A stretch of 64,000 bases of DNA, taken from the NCBI GenBank assembly GCA_009760855.2, contig WPIO01000102.1, positions 684,001 to 748,000 on the forward strand, given 5' to 3'. The translations under genes were made by a program, and so were the position numbers. Positions 56,787 to 64,000 of the stretch are shown here, in pieces. Each line of letters opens with the position of its first letter. Position 1 is the stretch's first letter. Below the pieces are notes generated by a model. That model worked only from the letters and a program-made list of their open reading frames with translations, had not been told where the DNA came from and ran no database searches. The stretch is from Cristatella mucedo. Lineage: Eukaryota; Bryozoa; Phylactolaemata; Cristatellidae.

Positions 56787-56939
56787 TTCCACAACTACTA
56801 ATTAATGAGACATTGGGAAGCAAAACATGATAAATAATCACAAATCTAAATATTTACTAACCATGCACAAAAACAAAGACTCTTTATTTTACTATAAAAT
56901 CTTGTGCACTACATACTGCAATAATAATTTCTACAATCA

Positions 56940-59164
56940 CTATCCACGCAAAAAGCCGTATTTATAAACATCATCCACTAGTAAATCCGCAAGGGCTTGC
57001 TTTGCCGATTTAAATTCCTTCCACAGAACATCAAAATCAGATATTTTGTCATCTTTTAGCGTTTTTCGCACTTCATCCCAGCCAGCGGTATAATCATTAA
57101 AGTTTGCGTAATAAAGTGTGTATATTTTGCGGGCAACCTCCAAAAATTCCTTCGCCTCATTGCCAAAATCACGACCCTTAATCAGCAAATTATGCACCGT
57201 CATGTCGCGAGAAACACCAGATAAGCCCATCTCGCTATTGGGGAAAATTTGCCAGTCGGTAAAGTTTTTCTCAAACAACGCAAAAACAATACAATTTCCT
57301 ATAAAATTTTCATCATCTTCGTACAAATATTGATCATTTTTTGGCGTTTTAACATCCACTTCCCCACTTAGTTCAAAATTTTGCGATTCATTACATTTTT
57401 CTTCTGCATTTTCCAGCCGCTTAACAAATGGCTTGGTAAACTGATCTCTATCGTTTATCCACGTAGCTGGTATGCACAATCTCACTGCTGCGTATATTAT
57501 TGCATTAATTATGTTTGACTTTGTTAATTTAATTGCCCTTGTTGGCTTTTTGAAATCAAAATAAATACCTTTTTGATTTTGAAAATCACTTGGCAAATGT
57601 CTAATATAACCAACAATATCCTCTCTTGTATGAGATGTCTTAAACCAATCATTTATTAATTCTTTTGCTTTTAATGCATATATTTCTTTAACAAACTCCA
57701 CCTCGCCATTTTCACTTAAAACATCAAATTGCAGTTGGGGAGGGAAGTTGTTTTTAATGGCGCAGTCCCAAATTTGAAAGCTAATGAGGAATTTGCCTTT
57801 AACGTTATCAAATGTATTTGCACGGCACACAAAGCCGCCGCAAAATTTAGCTTTAAAGTGTTCTCTCGGTTTTCAAAATTTGGTGCATTGCAGTTTTTTA
57901 GTGTGGAAAAGCTGGTGATTTTGCATCCTTTTATTTCTGTGTAAATTCTATAATAAAACTGCATAAAAAGCTCATTGCTTTCTTTGCCTAGTCGGTTTTT
58001 TAGCATTTGCTGCTTTAGTTCGGTTGTTGTGCTACCATCTCGGTTTTTACCACTGCCTTTTACTGTTTTGGCGTTTGTTGCTTCCAAATAAGGCGGGTTA
58101 ATGTAAATAATAAATTTGTGCGGGGTTTGCGTTATTATTTGCCATAATGTATCAGAAATTTTTCCGCCTTGTGCCTTTGGCGTCCAGTCGTCGTTTAAAA
58201 AATCAAACTGAAAATGCGTAGCATCGGGTAGGGTGTTTAGCTCTTTCATTATTAGCAAATCGTCATCATCTAAGGTAGACATAAAAACCCTATCTTGATT
58301 AACCAAACCTGCTCCCAAATTGCCTGTACCGCAGGCACAGTCCCATATATAATATTCATCTTGCCAGTTTTCACCAAAGGCTTTTGCAATATATTCTTTG
58401 CTTTTTTGCGACCAAGTTTTCGGAGTAAAAAACGCCCCCTTTATTTCCCTTATGTTGTCCGGCTGTAGCAAATCTCGCCTGTTTAAAATATACTCCTGAT
58501 ACTCTTCTGTTGGTGGGCGTTCGTATTTTGCCCAAAAGTTTAGGTATTGCCGCTGATTGTTTATTTTTATTTCTTCAAACCAGCGTTCGTTTTCTTTACT
58601 TTTGTAAAAATAGTTGTCATCCTCTTTCTTTAGAACTATCCTGAGTTTCTCTGCTATGGTTTTTTTGCCATCGGTCATTAAGTCCGCAAGGTAGCAATCT
58701 GGACGCACCGATTCTGCCGATTCTGATAAAGAATTGCCAACCTGCTTCAGCCATTCATTGTATATATTGATAAAATTGTTTTTTGTTATGTGCTTTTTGG
58801 TACTTTGCTCAAAAGTGTTTATTTCTTTGACAACCTTACCAAAATCATTCAGGTTATTATATTGCTTTACTTGTTTAAGTAAAAACTTTATACGCTCGAC
58901 TGTTTCTTTGTTTAAATTAGATGGCGCCTGACTCCAGTTTATATCGCTATGCGAGAATATAACTTGCACTTGAGAGCTATCTATGATTGCGCCAATTTTG
59001 ATATTAAAGCAGCCAAAAGCTATGGGAAGATCTACACTTTTACGCTTTGCCTCTATCCAAATATGGTTAAGCTGTATATCTATTTTTCCAAGCTTATATT
59101 CGCTTTTTTTAAATCCCCATTCGGCAAGCTTCTGCGCCTTAAAATCTTCTTCGCTGTTTTGCAT
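56940..59164 (-). pseudogene. Type IIG-like adenine DNA methyltransferase, one frameshift
   Basis: Two minus-strand frames (57716-59164 and 56940-57830) form one protein of about 740 aa. The first has a start HIWIEAKRK, helical parts, GAFFTPKTWSQKS, WDCACGTGNLG (SAM motif I), FQFDFLNDDW and IIYINPPY (catalytic motif IV NPPY), then runs out of frame after NCNAPNFEN. The second frame already reads sensible sequence before its first start codon (KFCGGFVCRANTFDNVKGKF), so the break lies near 57875. The C-terminal part would be the target-recognition and helical region, ending VYKYGFLRG. All catalytic motifs look intact; only the indel breaks it, so the loss is recent or the frame is rescued at low level. 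Confidence 0.75.
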
Positions 59165-59888
59165 AAAATGTACAGTATAAGTTGCCCAGTTACATGTGGC
59201 ATTTTGGCGCTAGGGTGGAATAAAAGTCAAGAAAGATGAGGCCGCTTTTTAATTGATGGCAAAATTTTTTATAATTGCTCAGCACACATAAAAATACTTG
59301 ATATAATTTTTGTTTTTCAAATCGAGCAACAGTCTTGCGTAATATTGCATAAAACATGGTCTTACTCAAGAAAAAAAAATCTAAAGCAAAAATGCAAAAA
59401 TGCAGCCAAAGATACAAACCTTAAAACATCCACCTTGCAATGAAAAAAATTTAAAGAAATATACAAAGAACACCAATAATAGCAACAGACTATTAACAAA
59501 AAACAAATCGTTAAAAGTGTTGTTAAATCTGAGGTTTATTTTACTTTTGTTAAGTATATAATGGTGAAAACTTAACACAAACACACATCAATGCAAACAA
59601 AAGCTATACTGCTGCCATAAAAGCCCCCAACACATCGTTCAAGACCAAGATTGTGCAATAATTAACTTTGATATATCTTGATTTACTCAGCATTTATGCC
59701 ATTTTTTGCGCCGCCAAATAACAATCATGACAACTTTTATCATTTGCCATTCTGAGCTGAAATATCATTGTCTGTAAATTTCACAATATTGGCGGTACAG
59801 CCAAATCAAAAAAACATTTGGCATTAGAATGCTTAAAGGGTTTGGCAACCTTTTCTCTTTTTAAATTTTCACTATAATCTTTTTTAGA
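59165..59888. other. Spacer
   Basis: 720 AT-rich bp. Short minus-strand frames (59190-59417, 59381-59584) are Phe/Leu/Cys-rich, as random AT-rich text would give. No gene supported. Confidence 0.4.
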
Positions 59889-60182
59889 ATGCCCGACAAG
59901 ATTATGAAAATATTCGAAGACACACCTTATTGGCTTAAGGCATCTTTCTCATTACAGCTTTCCAACTTATTTATCCAAAGCTGTGACGATATAGAATCTT
60001 ATCTCATCTTTCTAATTAATCCATTCCATTTTATCATTAAATCCACCATTTGGTGTTGTCTTTATCTGGCTTTATTATTATGCCGCCAAAAATATATTGT
60101 TGCCAAATTACCCTACGCCATTAAGCTAAATTTATTTGATTGCTTTACCGTCGCTAACAATAATTTTATCTTTTACCAATAG
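59889..60182 (+). CDS. Possible small membrane protein
   Basis: 97 codons from an ATG at 59889 (MPDKIMKIFEDTPYWLKASF). Residues about 38-66 (ESYLIFLINPFHF, STIWCCLYLALLL) could span a membrane once or twice. The N-terminal part has balanced composition, the end looks random. No family recognised. It precedes uvrB on the same strand by 112 bp. Confidence 0.3.
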   Translation: MPDKIMKIFEDTPYWLKASFSLQLSNLFIQSCDDIESYLIFLINPFHFIIKSTIWCCLYLALLLCRQKYIVAKLPYAIKLNLFDCFTVANNNFIFYQ

Positions 60183-60294
60183 CAACCATTAAAAATATTA
60201 GCATCTGCAATTAGTCTTGACATTAATATTCTGCAGTTTGGCGGTTAGGTTTTGGCTGGCGAGCCTAAATTTTACGCACAATAATAAATACATT

Positions 60295-62307
60295 ATGTTA
60301 GTTTCTGCCAGCAGACCCTTTGATCTACACTCTAATTATAGCCCAGCCGGAGATCAGCCGCAAGCTATAGAGCAACTTATAAATGGATTAAACGAAGGCC
60401 AAAGAGATCAGGTTTTACTGGGAGTAACCGGCAGTGGTAAAACTTTTACTATGGCAAACATTGTTCATTCTCTGCAGCGCCCTGCTATAATAATGGCACA
60501 CAACAAAACTTTAGCTGCACAGCTTTATGCGGAAATGAAAGATTTTTTCCCCAATAATGCAGTGGAATATTTTGTTTCTTATTACGATTACTATCAGCCA
60601 GAATCCTATATCGCAAAAACTGATACCTATATAGAAAAAGATTCCGCAATTAACGAAAAAATAGACCTAATGCGTCACTCCGCAACTTTAGCACTAATGG
60701 AAAGACGCGATGTTGTGATAGTTACTTCCGTTTCTGCCATTTATGGACTAGGCTCTCCTACAACCTATTCCAGCATGGCGATTGAATTAAAAATTGGTCA
60801 AAAAATCAACAGAACGGCATTACTGCAAGACCTAACGGCCATTCAATATAGAAGAAATGATTCGGATTTTTTGCGTGGCGACATTAGAGTAAAAGGTGAT
60901 ATTGTGGATGTTTTTCCTGCCTATTCAGAAGATTCCGCTCTAAGAATAGAATATTTTGGCGAAGAAATAGAGGCAATGTTTGAGATCGATCCACTAACTA
61001 ATAAAAAAAAATCAACCATCGAGTTTATTAAGCTATATCCAAACGCACACTATGCAACTCCAATTACCACCATTCGCGGCTGCGTAGACCAAATTCTGGA
61101 AGACATGAAAACGCAAATAGCCCAATTTAACAAATATGGCAAACTCACAGAAGCCACTCGTCTGGAAAAACGTACCAGATACGACATGGAACTACTGCTA
61201 GAAATGGGGCTTTGTAAGGGCATAGAAAATTATTCTCGCTACATAGATGGTCGCAACGAAGGCGAGCCACCAAGCACTCTATTTAGCTATATTCCAAAAG
61301 ATGCAATTTTGTTTGTAGATGAAAGTCATGTTTCTCTGCCGCAAATAAGAGGCATGTTTGCCGGCGATCGTTCCAGAAAAAATGCTTTGGTAGATTATGG
61401 ATTCAGGCTTCCATCTGCACTAGACAATCGACCACTAATGTTCACGGAATGGGACGCAATGCGCCCTCAGACTATCTACGTTTCTGCCACTCCAAGCGCA
61501 TGGGAACTAAATCTTTCTACAAATAATATAGTAGAGCAAATTATCCGACCAACCGGCCTGCTAGATCCAATTTGCGTTATTAGAGAAGCCGATAAACAAG
61601 TGGACGATATTGTTGCAGAAATACGCGAAATAACAAAGCGCAATGCCAGATCCATAGTTATAACTTTAACTAAAAAAATGGCAGAAAATCTTTATGAATA
61701 TCTTTGCGATATTGGCATAAAAGCCATGTATATTCACTCCGATACTGATACTTTAGAGAGAATTCAGATTTTGCAAATGGTAAGATCTGGAAAAATAGAT
61801 GTAATAATAGGAATTAACCTACTAAGAGAAGGCATAGACCTTCCAGAGTGCGAAATGTTGGCCATTATGGACGCAGATAAAGAAGGATTTTTGAGATCCG
61901 AATCGTCGTTGATTCAAATTATCGGCAGAGTTGCAAGAAATAGCAATGGTCGCGTTATTTTATATGCAAATAAGATGACTGAATCTATGCGCAAGGCCCT
62001 AGCAGAAACAGAAAGAAGAAGAAAAATTCAACACGAATACAACCTAAAACACAACATAACCCCAACCACAATTACAAAACAGGCCAGCAAAGCTTTTGAT
62101 AAAATAATGGAAAGCGAGCCAGCAAAAAAAATCATCGGAATAAGCAAAGAATCAATGGAAAATATCACACAAGACGAACTTAATAAGCTGATAGAAAAAA
62201 CCAAAAAAAGCATGTTGGCTGCGGCGTCTAATCTAGAATTTGAAAAAGCACAAGAGCTACGCGATCTGCTTCATCAACTTTACGAAAAAGTTATCACTTT
62301 AAAGTAG
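60295..62307 (+). CDS. uvrB: Excinuclease ABC subunit B
   Basis: UvrB verifies DNA damage in nucleotide excision repair and loads UvrC. I choose the ATG at 60295 (MLVSASRPFDLHSNYSPAGD) because family proteins start near F-L-x-S-x-Y-x-P-x-G-D-Q-P; the open frame begins 78 bases earlier. The 670-aa product has LLGVTGSGKTFTMAN (Walker A), SYYDYYQPESY (beta-hairpin), FVDESHVSLPQ (DESH Walker B), YVSATPSAWE, helicase motifs VIIGINLLREGIDLPE and IIGRVARN, and a C-terminal UVR domain MLAAASNLEFEKAQELRDLL that binds UvrC. Nothing is missing. uvrA and uvrC are not in the window. Confidence 0.97.
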   Translation: MLVSASRPFDLHSNYSPAGDQPQAIEQLINGLNEGQRDQVLLGVTGSGKTFTMANIVHSLQRPAIIMAHNKTLAAQLYAEMKDFFPNNAVEYFVSYYDYYQPESYIAKTDTYIEKDSAINEKIDLMRHSATLALMERRDVVIVTSVSAIYGLGSPTTYSSMAIELKIGQKINRTALLQDLTAIQYRRNDSDFLRGDIRVKGDIVDVFPAYSEDSALRIEYFGEEIEAMFEIDPLTNKKKSTIEFIKLYPNAHYATPITTIRGCVDQILEDMKTQIAQFNKYGKLTEATRLEKRTRYDMELLLEMGLCKGIENYSRYIDGRNEGEPPSTLFSYIPKDAILFVDESHVSLPQIRGMFAGDRSRKNALVDYGFRLPSALDNRPLMFTEWDAMRPQTIYVSATPSAWELNLSTNNIVEQIIRPTGLLDPICVIREADKQVDDIVAEIREITKRNARSIVITLTKKMAENLYEYLCDIGIKAMYIHSDTDTLERIQILQMVRSGKIDVIIGINLLREGIDLPECEMLAIMDADKEGFLRSESSLIQIIGRVARNSNGRVILYANKMTESMRKALAETERRRKIQHEYNLKHNITPTTITKQASKAFDKIMESEPAKKIIGISKESMENITQDELNKLIEKTKKSMLAAASNLEFEKAQELRDLLHQLYEKVITLK

Positions 62308-62452
62308 TTTATGGCGCAACATCAAGCCACAAAAAGCCATAAAAAATTGCTATTTTTGGTCATTGTTATCAAAATAAACTCCTATAAATATAGTTTATTT
62401 TGACTGCTGCAAATTAGCAAGCACATAGCAACCTCTGACGACTTTGCATCAC

Positions 62453-62534
62453 ATGATTATTATATTGCATTTGCCATTTGCAAAATAGATCATATTAAGA
62501 TATTTTGAATTTTGCCATAAAGGTTGATATATTT
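62453..62534. repeat. About 80-bp direct repeat, copy 1
   Basis: Near-identical to 62842-62920 (ATTGCATTTGCCATTTGCAA...GGTTGATATATTT). The differences are a 3-bp indel and one substitution. The spacing of 390 bp, absence of coding potential and lack of inverted ends leave its nature open. Confidence 0.88.
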
Positions 62535-62841
62535 TCTTTCAAATAAACCAATTTTCATGAAATTTAGTTTACATAATTGTTAATTTATCAGCTTTAAACG
62601 AACAGCAGCATTAACATCAATAAGTCGAATGCTGCAAATAATTCTCCCCCAATACAAACTACAACTGAACCTTAATTACAAAATCGTTGCCAATGCCCCT
62701 GCTTTTTGCCATACTCAAAATACTGATATTGCTCGCATTTTTGTTGAAAATAATTTCCGACATAGATAAAAAGTTGAGTATAATATATGCATTACAGCCA
62801 ACATAAATTTGGGAAATATCGGCTCACAAATTTTGCGCACA

Positions 62842-62920
62842 ATGATTATATTGCATTTGCCATTTGCAAAATAGATCATATTAAGATATTTTGAATTTTG
62901 CAATAAAGGTTGATATATTT
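62842..62920. repeat. About 80-bp direct repeat, copy 2
   Basis: Partner of 62453-62534; see there. It ends 190 bp before the 3' end of the tRNA gene. Confidence 0.88.
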
Positions 62921-63110
62921 CAACCATTATGCCACATTGCTACAGCACCAAAATCTAGCTTTCGGTGTTTGATTATTATAACTTCTCGTATATTTGGACT
63001 GCATTTATATGGCAAAAATATGGATAAATTTTCACCCATCATGAATTATCACGCGTGCGACCAAAAAACAGCACCATTGACAAGATTTATGAAAAATGAC
63101 TAATTTTAAT

Positions 63111-63187
63111 TGGTAGCGAGGAAGGGATTCGAACCCCCGACCCAGGGATTATGATTCCCTTGCTCTAACCGACTGAGCTACCTCGCC
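63111..63187 (-). tRNA. tRNA-Met(CAU), elongator type
   Basis: 77 nt including an encoded CCA. Cloverleaf: acceptor GGCGAGG/CCTCGCT (G-U at the first pair), D arm GCTC...GAGC, anticodon arm AGGGA-ATCATAA-TCCCT with anticodon CAT, variable GGGTC, T arm GGGGG-TTCGAAT-CCCTT. The initiator features (three G-C pairs GGG/CCC in the anticodon stem next to the loop, C1xA72 mismatch) are absent, which points to elongator Met. A CAU anticodon could also be the tRNA-Ile that TilS modifies to lysidine; sequence alone does not settle it fully. Confidence 0.93.
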
Positions 63188-63923
63188 ATATTTCAAAATA
63201 ACCTAAAAAATGAGATTTATAATAATCAAGCTATTTTAAAGATTTAAATTTAAAAATAAATCACTATTAAAAATAATCTATATTAGATAAAAATTAAATA
63301 AAATAACAGCTTTTTAACCGCAAACACAAAACAAGCTAAACATAAATCTGATAATGCGACCTTAATTCACATCGATATAAATCTAAATATTATGGAATAT
63401 ATACAGTCCAAAAATATTTTTTACTATGAAATAATAATGATTATATAAACATAAAAAATGATAAACATTGCAGTGATTTTTGAGAGCAATATTTTCTTAT
63501 CAAATATACATAAAAACAACCAAAGCCACCGTTGCACTCCAAATCGATATTGACAATGGCTTTACAGGCAGCAAAAAACCTTATGGCTGAAACATTAGAG
63601 CTCATAGAAAATTTATATCAAAACGCAATGACATATATTTTTATAAACTGGTTATAGCGTTTTTATTGTTGAAAATGCTTCCATCGACACACAAAATACA
63701 ATAATCAACAAAAACTCATAAAACATCAAAGCAAATTGCAAGATTGTGATATACATATAAATCACTTACAGCAACAATCTCTAATATAATTCATATAATA
63801 TTCTTGTTTTAATTGTATAAATAAAATAATATAATGTTAAAAGTGTGAAAAAATAAAAATTATTTGCTTTATATGGTTAATGAAATTACTTATTTGCATG
63901 TTTTAATATTAAATATCATAAAA
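63188..63923. other. Spacer after the tRNA
   Basis: AT-rich. One 33-codon frame (63556-63657, MALQAAKNLMAETLELIENL...) has coding-like composition at its start but no family resemblance; it could be another gene fragment. A dyad GTGAT-N10-ATCAC sits at 63746-63765, upstream of the last ORF. Confidence 0.35.
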
Positions 63924-64000
63924 ATGCGAAAATCACAACAACAAGATCCATCATTACAACTTAACGAGCAAAAAATTAAGGATTTAATTTTAAAAAATAC
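63924..64000 (+). CDS. 5' end of a hypothetical protein, cut by the window edge
   Basis: Open from ATG 63924 to the end of the window: MRKSQQQDPSLQLNEQKIKD and so on, 25 codons. Polar, Gln-rich start like the effector-like genes elsewhere in the window. Too short to name. Confidence 0.4.
   Translation, partial: MRKSQQQDPSLQLNEQKIKDLILKN

Larger units (their letters stand above)
62308..63110. other. Spacer between uvrB and tRNA-Met
   Basis: No gene. It holds the long direct repeat listed at 62453 and 62842, and TTTATGGC...GCCATAAA (8-bp perfect arms, 62307-62341) just after uvrB, which could form a weak terminator hairpin but lacks a T tract. Confidence 0.4.

Noticed and set aside
62307-62341. 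uvrB terminator
   Set aside because: The arms TTTATGGC/GCCATAAA are perfect, but the loop is 18-20 nt and no T tract follows, so it is not listed as a separate terminator.
63744-63766. CRP/FNR-type site (TTGTGAT...ATCAC)
   Set aside because: The half-sites are 10 bases apart rather than the spacing those regulators need, and the region is AT-rich.

Overview
The window comes from an AT-rich, gene-poor, heavily decayed bacterial genome. The intact genes (murD, glpX, bioD, bioA, tsaE, nadK, secA, acpS, uvrB, elongator tRNA-Met) are isolated or in pairs rather than in the usual operons, and they are separated by long spacers full of gene remnants. A giant ankyrin-type protein, several long repeat-rich hypothetical proteins and scattered biotin genes fit an obligate intracellular alphaproteobacterium, most like the Rickettsiales or a relative. 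That assignment is inference; there is no rRNA here to confirm it. TGA is a real stop (secA ends with it), so the normal bacterial code applies.

Layout. 1-1.2 kb: decayed repeat-protein gene built of 202/205-bp tandem units, then an ftsZ fragment. 1.6-2.9 kb: murD. 4-17 kb: a repeat-rich putative effector locus with one gene split by a 16-bp tandem duplication, a giant gene (about 3,300 codons if joined) split at an A8 tract, and a stop-riddled relative downstream. 17.4-19 kb: glpX and a GNAT acetyltransferase. 19.6-21.1 kb: a PH-like protein and phage-like (DUF1353-like) debris. 21.4-25.2 kb: bioD, a protein with EreA/ChaN/TraB-type GESH...GIGH motifs, and bioA. 26-30 kb: a lipoprotein remnant and two adjacent coiled-coil, Ser-rich proteins, one loaded with SH3-ligand and ITIM-like tyrosine motifs. 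31-32.7 kb: acnA fragment, tsaE and nadK with overlapping divergent starts. 33-35.3 kb: a homocysteine S-methyltransferase with a signal peptide and a membrane-anchored FKBP-like protein. 36-38.4 kb: rpoC fragment and a pilin-like gene with a decayed partial copy. 39-43.6 kb: a broken membrane protein, a restriction-modification C-terminal remnant, secA, and an acpS carrying a large internal insertion. 43.8-48.8 kb: rplB fragment, two putative secreted or effector genes (one frameshifted), a gpsA remnant and repeats. 48.8-55 kb: a 2,090-aa ankyrin-like protein with a hyperacidic block. 55.2-59.2 kb: IS1595/ISXO2-type transposase remnant, hsdM remnant and a frameshifted adenine methyltransferase. 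60.3-62.3 kb: uvrB. 63.1 kb: tRNA-Met. The window ends inside a new ORF.

How it fits together. The housekeeping genes cover peptidoglycan synthesis (murD), gluconeogenesis (glpX), the middle steps of biotin synthesis (bioA then bioD), NAD(P) supply, tRNA t6A modification, secretion, acyl-carrier activation and DNA repair. The rest looks like a rapidly changing host-interaction repertoire. Short tandem duplications and homopolymer slips repeatedly make and break reading frames, and small duplicated pieces of essential genes (ftsZ, acnA, rpoC, rplB, gpsA, nadK, pilin) lie scattered between genes. All statements on host interaction are inference from sequence features.
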